From NCBI GenBank assembly GCA_015143295.1, contig CM026571.1, positions 34,748,505 through 34,812,504 of the forward strand: 64,000 nt of DNA, in the 5' to 3' direction. Position 1 is the first letter of the stretch. Each line of letters begins with the position of its first letter. Source of the stretch: Tetracentron sinense (Eukaryota; Streptophyta; Magnoliopsida; Trochodendrales; Trochodendraceae). Of the stretch, positions 21,366-31,638 are shown piece by piece. Made by a program: the position numbers and the translations under genes. Below the pieces are notes generated by a model. It worked only from the letters and a program-made list of their open reading frames with translations, had not been told where the DNA came from and did no database searches.

Positions 21366-22591
21366 GAGTTATAAGATTAGATTTATAAGTCCGTCTTCGT
21401 TTGTTATTCTGAGAAATAACAAAAGTTTATCACATCAGTAAGTTTTAATAAAACATGTGTCAATTACTTGACCATCTACACAATCATATATATGCATGCA
21501 TGCTTCCTATCATCATCAACTCCTCTTCTAACGGGTGGGGTGTTCCTATCCCATTCAGGAATGCATAATCCCTAGAAGTCAATAGCTCAAGTGTTTTGTT
21601 CCATTTCAAGGAAATTTCGGCAGCATTTCTCTATGGTTCTCTAAGTACACAACTTAGACTAGGGGCAAGCATGCATGCCACATTGTCTAAGTATGTACCC
21701 AGAGAACAAGAGAAACGACTGACAAAATTTTCCTCAATTTGGACCAACCATGAGCAACTGACTACACTGGAGATTATGCATTCCCAAACTGTCCAACCGG
21801 ACAATTCAAGAATCATATACAGACAAATACATTTTATCACAAACAAGACCGAAAAGTTGTTAACCAGCATTTAGCCCCGCAAGAGAACTAAACGACATAG
21901 TTTACAACTAATCCGTCCAAATAGGTGATACAAGAAATGCACTTGTCACACAATGATTCTTGAACGGGAGATCTAAGGTTTAATGCATGCATGAGTATGA
22001 ACTTAAGCCAACACAGTCAATACTTAGTAAATAAACACTTTTAATTAGCAGTTTAAACATTTAACATAGACCACAAGCCCCTAAGTTTCTTATAAACATA
22101 ACCTGTGGTAACAATTATGCTGCCCAATGGTGTGATGACATGTATCATGCCGTTATCACGACTTCGTACCTAGAAAGCACAACATGCATCAAAAGAAATA
22201 AAAGGATCTCTTCCCTGTTTAGCTAAACCTTACCCAAACATGGAAGTTTTAGACCCATTTACGCTGAACAACAAAATAGATGGAGGTAGATAAAAAGATA
22301 ACTTCCAATTTAAATATAATAACTCTATGTTTATTTTCATTTTAAGAACATCAATACTAATGCTAAAAAAAGAAATCATCATCTGAAACAACTATCTGGA
22401 TCAAAACTGAAGAATGACTAGACAAATTTAGTCAACATCAAATTCACTAAAAAAATGCATTCACAAGCTTGCATTTTTAGATTACTTTTGAACAATATTT
22501 CTAGATCAAATAATAGTCATCAATGAAATTTATTACATCCAATTACCAAAAAAGAGGACGCATGACTCTATTTCTTCTCTCTCGTCGATCT

Positions 22592-22648
<57 letters not shown>

Positions 22649-23229
22649 GTTTAAAATTATCAACTCCATGTGCGAATATTCCAGCTTGAAATGAACCCCT
22701 CCAAAATCAGACCCAAATTTCCCCCAAGGAATTCGAAATTGATAGGAAACACCAAATAAATCTAAACTCATCAATCAGAAAAAGGGGAAATCAGTGAAGC
22801 CATGGCTTCAAATGACGAGAATCCCTATACTGGAACCCGAGCTTTCTTTTGCTGTAGCCCAAATCAACAGAAAAATAAATCAAGGTGTTGGCGGCCAGAT
22901 TCACAGAAACCAACTCGAGAACTCCTGAAAACAATAGAGCTTTTACTGAGATCTCAGTCCAAGATAGAGATCAAAGATCACATCTCAACAACATCGTAAA
23001 TGGGTGAAATAAGAGAAACCCAACTAGAGATTCGATCATGGGACAGCTTTGAAGTCAAGTCAAGTTCCTTGTAGGTTAGGGAAAGTTAACGGAGGAATGG
23101 AAGGAAGGTTCACTTCGGGCTCTACAATGACTTTTTTGTCATCAGTTTGAATTTTAATGGAGAGGAGAAACTTCAACAGATGTTTGCGATTCGCATAAGT
23201 TATTTTGGCTGTAAATATCTGGGCTTTTT
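21366..23229. other. 5' region of CACTA1, no gene recognised
   Basis: This is AT-rich non-coding sequence upstream of TnpD, with an (AT)n microsatellite at 22594-22642. It probably includes transcribed leader sequence. The short open frame at 22802-22999 has no recognisable domain. Confidence 0.5.
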
Positions 23230-23630
23230 ACAAGGGTGACCCTCTTTTTTTTTTTTTGGTAAACTCAATCATACCACAAGGCAATGACTGAAGGCAAATA
23301 CAAGGAAAGACTCACACCACCCGCTCACTCACACACACACACAGCACATGCAAACTCACACACACACACATGCAGCCCATGTAAGCTTCACCCGAGAGCT
23401 CCTCAAAACGGGTACCAACCGTTTGAGGCGCTAAGGAACTTATATGGGACAACATGCTTGAGTAGTTACCCGATGTGGGACTAAACACTCACCCTAAGGC
23501 TTTGGTTTTTTTTTGGTAAACTCAATCATACCACAAGGCAATGACTGAAGGCAAATACAAGGAAAGACTCACACCACCCACTCACTCACACACACACACA
23601 GCACATGCAAACTCACAAGGGTGACCCTCT
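23230..23630 (-). mobile_element. Retroposed SINE-like sequence with 16-bp target duplication
   Basis: The segment 23246-23614 is bounded by a perfect 16-bp direct repeat (ACAAGGGTGACCCTCT at 23230-23245 and 23615-23630). It starts with a poly-T run on the plus strand, i.e. a poly-A tail on the minus strand. Both are marks of LINE-driven retroposition. A ~105-bp unit ending in GGTAAACTC next to T-runs occurs twice (about 23254-23352 and 23513-23614), so the insert is dimer-like. On the minus strand an AGTCCCACATCG box (23482-23471) precedes a TATAAG box (23444-23439) by 26 nt. I know of no named family that it fits. Confidence 0.65.
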
Positions 23631-26449
23631 TAATACTGAAGAACTACAAGTTGCTATGTACGTCCCGTCTCTTAATAAATGTTTTCAATTTACACGCAAT
23701 ACGGCACCATCAATGATTATAAGTGTTTCCAACAAAATAAATAAATAAATAAATATTGGGTATGTGTAACCGATCCAAGTGAGACTGAGCCACACCCCGC
23801 CTCTTGCGTCAAGTAAAGCCATGGATTCTCGTCATTTCGCAAGTTATTTTCATTGGGTAATGTATGTATTAGGCAGGAGTCTTTGTAGGTGTATCGGTAT
23901 TGCAAAGATGGCTAGGTTTAGGTGATCATTTAGCTGTCCTAGCTAACGTGCACCAATAGTTGTGTCTCCCCCCTTCCCTCTTTCATATCTACGCCTTTAA
24001 ACGCGGGTATCGCTACATCTTTCAAATTGCTTCAGTACTTGAAGCATGGAAGGCTTTGGAGGAAACACTGCTATAATGGAAGTAATTCTATTTAAAATAA
24101 AAACATAAAGAAGGCTATTAGAGCAAAAGCTCTGAACTAGCAACTGAAAGCCAACTAGATCAACAAAAATCACAACTGAAAGCCAACTAGATCATTCTCT
24201 GCTACTGGGATGACAGAGAAACGGGACTCCTAAATGCCCAACACCAGGCTGCAGCGAAGAGAAAATAAATGAGGACTAATTCTCAAACTTACAAAACAAA
24301 AAACCCAGTCTTCTTGACTTCAAATTCAGACAAATGGATGAAGAACTACACAGAATCATAGACAAATTCCGATACAGTAAGCCAACACATTTTCCTGAAG
24401 TCATGTAAGAAAAATGTGGAGATATCTAGCCTAGCCAAATACAAGAAAATCATTCATTCTTACAGAAATTTCTACAAATCCAAAAAATTTAAAAAGGAAG
24501 AAGATCAAGCAAAAAAAAAAAAAAAACCTAGAAAATAGTTCTGAAGATAAAAAGATCAAAATGAAATCATATACAGTTACTTTAGTAAAGTAACAATTTG
24601 AAAGATGCTTCTTATGTACTTGAAAGATAGTAAGAGAAATCAACAACTTGAACAGTGATAGTGAAAAAGATCAGGAAAGTTAAACAGTGATATTGAAAAG
24701 CAAAACAAACAACTTGAAGTACGATATTTGACCTAAATTCCTCCACGCAAACCCTATCACCCCAGATCATATTGAAGCAACAACCTAGAAAATTCCTCCA
24801 CGCAAACCCTATCACCCCAGATCATATTGAAGCAACAACCTAGAAAAATGCAGTGTTTTCTAATAATCTCAGGAAAAACACAAGAATTAGACCACAAAAA
24901 TACTCAGAAATATCACACATTGGTCCGATTTCTCCATAAAAACCCTAGATGCTGATCTCAAAGGTTCCAACAAAACGAAGTACAGTAATTTCCAGTAACA
25001 ACAATCGAAGCATGGTTAAAGGTCGAACATTTATTCAAAATCTTTTCAAGAACCCTAAGTACTGATCTTGACAAAACAATATCAAAAGAGAAATACCAAG
25101 ATCTCAAAGGATCATCAACACAAAATAGAGAAGGTAAGCTAATTTCTTCCTTTTATGAGTTCTCTAACTTATGTGAAATTAATATAAAGAATCCATCATT
25201 TCTGGGTTAATGTAGCATGCCCAAACTCTCCTGTACTTGATAACAACCCAAATTTATGACAGATCAATATATATTGTAAATGAAAACAGAGTCAAAGGTC
25301 GTGTAGCAGAAATGGAAATGAGGAATCCAGCTAAGTTTAAAGAGCTGAACTTTTCTTTTTTGGAATCAGAGTTCACATGTAGGCAAGCGAATCATAAATC
25401 CAAAACAGCACCCTTGCTGCTGTCTATAAGAACTCTCCCCTGTGGTCTCCCTTAGGAATGCAAAATTCCAACATCAAGCCAGGAAAAGAAAAAACCAAAA
25501 AAAGATAACAAAATATCATTTTCGTCTTCTCTTTCTTCTGGCGAATACCAGAAATCATTTGCTGATAATCTCAAAACCAAACTAACTCCATAATCACAAG
25601 TACGATGACAACCAAAACAAGATTAACAAACATAATATTCAAAACAAGATTATGATTCAAGTTTCCTCTTCTGCGAAATTTCTTGATTAATAAATAGAAA
25701 AAATAAACCAAATTATTCAGATAAAACCATCGCTGGCAGTAATCTACGATATAAAAATTTCACATTAATCAAAGCTTCAAATCTCGCAGAAAATGAACAG
25801 AAACGAATCAGTAAAGGATGAAAAGGAGGATCGAGTAACAGGTTATTGAACCCTAGAATCTTACCTTTGTTGGAATATGAAAACTTTGAAAAGATTCGAA
25901 GAGAGAGAGAGGGAAGAAGAACTTCGAATATTATCAATCCAAAAGAAATATAGAACTCATAGAACCCCTGAATTTATCCTTTTTATTTGAGGTCAATGGA
26001 GAACAAATACGATAACAACCAAAACGACAAAGTGAAAATAACAAATGACAATCAGAGTTTTTCACTATGAGATGACAGAGAAACAGGAAATCCAACTAGG
26101 TCATTGTTGAGAGCATGATTAAAAGGGATTATATACCGATTATCATAGATTTTTGAAAAACGTGCTTCCCCTTTTTATTGAGGTAATTTTTTCCCTCTTT
26201 CAGCTTGTTCAGGTTACCGGTTGCGCAAAACCTACGAGATTTGAAAAACCCCTTTTGTTGTCATCGAGATTGAAGATGGAAAATGAAGAAATGGAAAATG
26301 CTTGTACAGGCTCGGGAAGAAGATTAAAAAAAATACCTCAGTTCCGGCGATGTTGGACGGTCGGAGATGACTGGCGGAGATAACAACCAAAACCCTTTGT
26401 TTTTTTTTTTTTTTTTCTGAAAACTAAACGAGCCGAAGGTGGAGCATGG
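23631..26449. other. 5' region of CACTA1 with a 55-bp tandem duplication
   Basis: Two copies of a 55-bp unit lie in tandem at 24736-24790 and 24791-24845 with no differences that I can see. A TAAA/AATA simple repeat lies near 23735-23755. The rest is AT-rich with no recognisable gene; it may include leader exons or the promoter-side introns of the CACTA genes. Confidence 0.5.
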
Positions 26450-26613
26450 CCGGAGAAGGTGACCGGAGCTTGGAGCAGGGAGCAGGGGAGCCGGAGAAGG
26501 TGGCCGGAGCTTGGAGCACGGAGCAAGGGAGCCGGAGAAGGTGGCCGGAGCTTGGAGCACGGAGCAAGGGAGCCGGAGAAGGTGGCCGGAGCTTGGAGCA
26601 CGGAGCAGGGGAG
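26450..26613. repeat. 41-bp GC-rich minisatellite near the 5' end of CACTA1
   Basis: Four units of exactly 41 bp start at 26450, 26491, 26532 and 26573. Each contains CCGGAGAAGGTGGCCGGAGC and TTGGAGCACGGAGC. This is the only strongly GC-rich, purine-biased stretch in an AT-rich element. A period that is not a multiple of three, with no stop in any phase, explains the overlapping open frames here. I do not call a gene. Confidence 0.9.
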
Positions 26614-26689
26614 CCGAAGCAGAGAGGAGGGAAAAAATGGAGGGAAAGAAAAGAGGGAAATGCTCGGGACCTATAACCGCAAATACGAG

Positions 26690-26940
26690 GCTTTTCACGG
26701 CATTTGCTTAAAAACGCCATAAAACGCCCTTCAGTAACCCCTTTTCCGCCAAGCCTTCCACGACATTTCTTTTAAAAACGCCGTCATAGATTGCCCAACA
26801 ACGGCATTTTTTATAAAACGCCGTAAAAAAGTCTTCCCGCCTCCTCATCAACGGCATTTATATAGAAACGCCGTGTTTTAATGCCTTTCGAAGCATTTTT
26901 TATTAAACGCTGTTAAAAAATTGCCACTAAAGTCCTATTT
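26690..26940. repeat. Right subterminal repeat array of CACTA1
   Basis: Diverged copies of the same GGCATTT / AAAACGCCGT inverted motif as at the left end lie next to the terminal GTAGTG. There are fewer and less regular copies (about five to six) than on the left. Confidence 0.85.
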
Positions 26941-26950
26941 TTTTGTAGTG

Positions 26951-27027
26951 TACATACCAATTGGATGTCCTTCATCAATACCCCTTCCAGCATTACCTCT
27001 AGTGTTATATGCATGACCGCGTCTCAT
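26951..27027 (-). pseudogene. N-terminal fragment of gypsy A gag
   Basis: ATG is at 27025-27027 on the minus strand. It reads MRRGHAYNTRGNAGRGIDEG and continues to the CACTA1 insertion point. Across the TAC duplication the frame continues at 6046 with QPDLIEVLGSIVE, so the transposon entered about codon 26 of gag. The leader between PBS and ATG is about 145 bp. Confidence 0.85.
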
Positions 27028-27172
27028 TGTGATAATCCTGAGAGCAAACGGTAACAATTAGTCTAACTTGGAAAAATAATTCATCCTAATACTCAGGCTT
27101 TACTCTAATCATCACAATATATCCTAGCATGTTGTATCCTAAGACTTAAGCCCTAGCTAACCTAATGCCTTG

Positions 27173-27187
27173 GCTCTGATACCAACT
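27173..27187 (-). other. Primer binding site of gypsy A (initiator Met tRNA)
   Basis: The plus strand reads GGCTCTGATACCA next to the LTR, so the coding strand has TGGTATCAGAGCC just after the 5' LTR. This is complementary to the 3' end of plant initiator Met tRNA. Confidence 0.92.
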
Positions 27188-27481
27188 CTGTCGCGCCCCA
27201 AAATCCCACCTAACTTAATGTGAGACTTTGGCACGTGACTTAATCATTAATTCCATAACTTCTTATCATAAGCATTTAAGGCAATTCTAAAAACATGGAC
27301 CTAAATTTTTATTTATTTTTATATAAATGCAATCAAGTCCAATATCTGAAATAAATACTAAGACCTCATAATCAATTTAAAATCAACCTCTATGAATCTC
27401 CAGTCATAAACTCAAACTAACTATAAATCCATAATTTGTCTATTACAATTCTAAAATTCAAAATCCAAATATACTAGTGAT

Positions 27482-27612
27482 CTAGTGTCCTGTGTATGGC
27501 CAGCAATCCAAGTTCCATTCTCCATCAGGATAGTCACCTGTTGGCTCTTCCTGCTCTTCCTCGTATTCTTCCTCTTCCCAAGGTCCTGGGCCACAAATGT
27601 CAAATCTAGCAC
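27482..27612 (-). other. Gypsy A LTR conserved short reading frame (FDICGPGPWEEEEY)
   Basis: After the hairpin (GCTGGGTAA...TTACTCAGC, 27632-27661) and acceptor GTCAGCAG, the frame reads R-FDICGPGPWEEEEYEEE, then an acidic tail, stopping at 27482-27484. Phase at the acceptor (two bases before the first full codon) matches the other four LTRs. The leader exon before 28864 is open in this phase for about 40 codons but lacks ATG. Confidence 0.45.
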
Positions 27613-27933
27613 CTGCTGACAACAACAGTCATCGGCTGAGTAACAAGTTACCCAGCGTATATACAAAATCCTGCCTAACAATATACGAGATTTGATAACA
27701 ATATATTTTAAGATTCAACATCACAAGTGAACTCACAATATTTCAAAGTGCGGAAGCATAATTAAATTTGAATCTTACACCTGATTACTCATGCTTATTT
27801 CTCTTATTTATCTTGCCTATTTTTGTTCATGAATTTATTCAACAACATGCAATTGCAATAACTTAAAATAACTCTACCCCATATATCGGGTAGAGACTAA
27901 CATATACCCTACTTTCCGAGGTACCACACAATA

Positions 27934-28018
27934 TACACATTATCCGGTGTACACGGCTTGTCTACACATTATCTGGTGTATACGGCTTGTCTACACATTC
28001 GCCGGTGCATACGGCTGG
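27934..28018. repeat. Short minisatellite in the gypsy A LTR
   Basis: Three copies of a 28-29-bp unit (CTACACATTATCCGGTGTAC core, then ACGGCTTGT) lie within the candidate LTR intron, in the same part of the LTR as the different minisatellites in LTRs a, b, c and d. Confidence 0.8.
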
Positions 28019-29131
28019 TTTTGCCTTGATCATAGGCCTGCGGGTACTCGGTCAGTGCAAAACTCAATCATGCATAATGCTTGTGTCCTTGTGTACTTGC
28101 ATATTACTTGTCATCTTGTTTATTCTCATGCTTGTTCATGTATAGATTTCATGAATCCGTGTGAATGAAATAAAATACTTGTAAATCATGCATAGATTTA
28201 AACATGCAAGGGTTCTCCTAAGTGATCAATATAAAGCATAATTTTTCAAATAAAATAAGGGATAATTTTATTTACCGCGTCTAAATTTTTAATACGCATC
28301 TATAATCAAATAAGTCTCACAGGGCCTTAGTTTTCACAACACATAATGATCTCAAACAAACTTATAATAATTTCATCAATTCTGAACATCATCCACTTCC
28401 TCCATTCTCATCATTCATACACCACAAAATCAATCCCATTCCCCTTGTTGATATAGAATAAAAAAAATCATAAACATCTTTTTCAAATAATTATCACAAG
28501 GAAATCACCATCTAAAATGTTCTCTATTCATCATATATATATTATCCATCAGATAACCAAGATCTAAAATTTTCTAACATCGTCTATAGATTTTTCAAGG
28601 GAAAATCCTGATTTAGAACATTACGAAAATCATCATATATATTTTCCATAAAAAAAATCTGGGTATAAACATCTTAAAATCATCATATATAATTTTCCAT
28701 GAGAAAATCTGAGTATAAACATCATAAAATCCTCATATATAATTTTCATCATAGTTTAAAACAATAAAAACATATTTACTATTGTCGTTCTTACTTTAGA
28801 TCTATTTCTTCATCATATTTGTATCAATAATCCCTATATTGAGAGGAAGGAAGTTGTATTTACCTCTCACGATCGCTTCCCTACGATCAAACGTTTGCGA
28901 ACGGGATGGATCTAAGCCTTTTTGTACTTTTTCCTTGCAACACCTTTGATTTCTCCTCTTGGATCTCTCCAAAACCCTTTTCTCTCACTCTCTTTAATGA
29001 GAACTCATAGGTTTTTCTTCTATTTTTTCTCTCTAATAAGTTTTAGAATGATGAAATACCTAAAATCCATGAGTTAGGGTCTTTATATAGGCAATACCAG
29101 AGTTAGAAAGTGATAAGAACTGCTAAAACAC

Positions 29132-29180
29132 TATTCACGGTTACTGTTCACGCGTTACTGTTCACGCGGTTACTGTTCAT
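29132..29180 (-). promoter_or_regulatory. Promoter-proximal repeat of the gypsy A LTR
   Basis: Three to four copies of GGTTACTGTTCACGCG lie about 45 bp upstream of the minus-strand TATA box. This is the same position that the palindrome cassettes take in the other LTRs, but the motif is unrelated. Confidence 0.5.
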
Positions 29181-29506
29181 CGTATTTACAGTTTTGCCAC
29201 TACACTTTGAATAATTCTATAGAGCTCAATTCTTATCGGATTAACCTGAAATTTGAACCATAGCTACTTTAGGTCATATAGAATCTACATTAAAATTTTC
29301 ATAAATTTTGGATTGCACAAAATGACCAAAATGCCCCTCTTATGATAAAGGAGATTTCGTCTATTTTTCACTTGATTAATTTATAAAACACCCTCATGCT
29401 ACTTTAATTGTTCCAATTTTAAACTTATGTAATAAATTAATCATGACAACCAAGAATATTAAAATAATTGATACGAATACCAAGAAATTAAATTTCGGGT
29501 CTCTAC

Positions 29507-30392
29507 CGAACCAATACATTCTGATCCCAAAGTGAATGTACCTTCCACATCAAGTACTAAGGCTTATACAAATGTTGTAAAGCCTAGAAATGCAGCTCCT
29601 AGGGTGAATGCTTTGAGGAATCAAATTCCTTTTAGAAGAAATCCTCCTTCTCTTTCTAGATTCATACCCACATGTCACTTTTGTGGTGTAAGAGGTCACA
29701 TTCGACCAAACTGTAATGCGTTTAGAAGAGCTCCCCGAAATGGTTCATGGAACCAAAATCAAAGTCAAGGGAATCTTCAAATGCAGATTCAAGTTCTGGC
29801 TGAAAAATCTAGAATTTTGAGCAAAGATGTCAATAGGATTGCTCAAATGTCTAGAAATGAAAATGGTACATTCACTCCTTATGATTACTCAAGAGGAAAG
29901 AATGTGACAAATCAAAAAGCTAGAACTGAACAGAACAGAAAGAGGTCTAGAAGGTCTAAAAAGAAAAATGTCTCTACTACACAGAACAATATTCAAATGT
30001 CTAAACAAAGTTTAAAAACTGTGTATGTGAGAAAGGATGACCTTAAGTGCCTTGTCATTCATACTGCATTTAAAGCCCAAAACACAGAAATGTGGTACTT
30101 CGACATTGGGTGTTCTCGGCATATGACAGGTAACAAGTCCCTATTTACTCAATTTGAGGACTGTCCAGATGGGACTGTTACTTTTGGTGATGGAAGCAAG
30201 TCATTAGTTAAAGGGAAGGGTATCATCGATTCACCAGGCATACCAAAATTGAAAAATGCCTTATTTGTTGAAGGACTGAAAGCTAATTTGATTAGCATAA
30301 GTCAACTATGTGATGATAACCATGCTGTGCACTTTACCCAAAATAAATGCTTAGTCATTAATGGTAAAGTTAAGTGTGTTCTAGAAGGTTGA
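29507..30392 (+). pseudogene. Copia A gag zinc knuckle and protease (5' part lost to the left)
   Basis: The frame is already open at the gypsy A boundary (EPIHSDPKVNVPS), so gypsy A inserted within gag and the start of copia A lies left of the window. It contains zinc knuckle CHFCGVRGHIRPNC (CX2CX4HX4C) and a basic linker. The protease region WYFDIGCSRHMTG has Ile where the catalytic DSG triad has Ser. Copia B has WYFDSGCSQHMTG at this site. The frame ends at TGA 30390-30392 through a one-base deletion next to GGTTG (copia B has GGGTTG). Confidence 0.92.
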
Positions 30393-31638
30393 GAACCACT
30401 GACAATTGCTACGGCTTAATCCCTAGTTCTAATTTCTCAAATATCTGTAATAGGGCTAAAATTGAGGAAGTTGATTTGTGGCACCGAAGGCTAGGTCACA
30501 TGAACTTCAAAGACCTATGCAAAATCTCAAAGCAAGAGCTTGTGAGAGGTGTGCCCAAACTAGGAAAGCCTTCTACTGCTGTGTGTGGGCCATGTCAGAT
30601 TGGTAGACAAATTAGAACCCCACATAAGAAGACTTTAAGTATTGCTACTTCATATCCACTGGAATTAATTCATATGGATCTTATGGGTCCTACAAGAACT
30701 GAAAGTCTAGGTGGAAAGCGATACATCCTAGTCATGGTTGATGATTTCTCCAGAATGTCATGGGTAGCATTTATAAGAGAGAAATCCGATGCTTTTGAAA
30801 ATTTCAAAAGTATTTGCTTGAAAATTCAAAATGAGAAAAGATGCCCAATCACTCGAATTCGAAGTGATCATGGAAAGGAGTTTGAAAACTCTAAGTACAA
30901 CGACTTTTATGATGAGTCGGGTATCAAACATGAATTTTCTGCACTCATTACACCTCAGCAGAATGGTGTTGTGGAGAGGAAGAATAGAGTTCCCCAAGAG
31001 ATTGCTAGAGTTATGCTTCATAGCAACAATCTAGCTTCTCATTTCTGGGCTGAAGCAGTTAACACTGCTTGCTATATAGTTAATCGAGTTTTTCTAAGGC
31101 CTGGAACAAAGAAACCCCATATGAGTTGTGGAATAACAAGAAACCCAGTGTCAAGTACTTTCGAGAATTCGGAAGTAAATGCTATATCCTTAAGGATAGA
31201 GAGCAACTGGGCAAATTTGAATCCCGGAGTGATGAAGGGATATTTCTTGGGTATTCCACAAACAGTAGAGCTTATCGAGTGTATAACTTGAGAACCTCTA
31301 CAATTATGGAGTCCATCAATGTAGTTGTGGATAACTCCGATGTTGAAAATGTGCAACTTGAGGATGATGATAGTGCTAGAAATGAAAATGTTGAAACTAC
31401 TTCAACTCCACTTATTACTAAGCAATCATCTCCATTAAAACCTACACATCCAAGGGTCATAAGTCCTCACACCTCCACAGTTATTATTGGTGATCTTGAA
31501 AGTGGAGTGAGAACAAGGAAACAAATTGAAAATGAAGTTAGCTACATTTGCTATACTTCATCTTTTGAACCCAAGAATGTAGCTGAAGCCATTGCAGATG
31601 ATAATTGGATCAATGCAATGCAAGAAGAGTTACTTTAG
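30393..31638 (+). pseudogene. Copia A integrase
   Basis: The GAG-pre-integrase zinc region comes first (LWHRRLGHMNFKDL, CGPCQIGRQ). The integrase core follows: HMDLMGP, VMVDDFSRMSWV, RSDHGKEFEN and PQQNGVVERKNR, so D, D and E are all present. A second one-base deletion near 31113 shifts the frame. The C-terminal part (KYFREFGSKCYILKDREQLGKF) then runs on to TAG at 31636-31638, which replaces a Gln codon ahead of [11 protein letters not shown]. Confidence 0.92.

Larger units (their letters stand above)
6050..26950 (-). mobile_element. CACTA1, a 20.9-kb CACTA (En/Spm) DNA transposon
   Basis: The element begins CACTACAAAAT at 6050 and ends TTTTTTTGTAGTG at 26950, giving inverted ends of about 10-11 bp. 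The 3-bp target duplication TAC is present on both sides (6047-6049 and 26951-26953) and lies inside the gag frame of gypsy A. Both ends have subterminal arrays of short inverted GGCGTTT/AAACGCC motifs, as typical for CACTA elements, which bind TnpA there. Genes read on the minus strand: a TnpD-type transposase (17644-21365), then a TnpA-like gene (6831-16600). TnpD is broken, so the element is unlikely to be autonomous now. It holds a solo LTR, a MITE-like inverted repeat and a retroposed sequence. Confidence 0.95.
27189..29506 (-). repeat. 5' LTR of gypsy A (complete, 2.3 kb)
   Basis: The plus strand runs from TGTCGCGCCCC at 27189 to GGTCTCTAC at 29506. The outermost base, an A at the matching place in the 3' LTR, is missing here. 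A TATATAAAG box lies on the minus strand near 29091-29082. A candidate intron runs from donor AGAG|GTAAAT at 28863 to acceptor CAGCAG at 27613. The LTR sits in the gag frame of copia A, which resumes at 29507. Confidence 0.95.

Noticed and set aside
23439..23482. A genuine U6 or other snRNA gene
   Set aside because: Boxes fit, but the sequence after the predicted start does not resemble any U-snRNA and meets TTTT within a few bases.
26324..26722. Overlapping open frames on both strands rich in Pro/Ser or Gly/Glu
   Set aside because: Explained by the 41-bp GC-rich minisatellite without stops; no domain, no start context.
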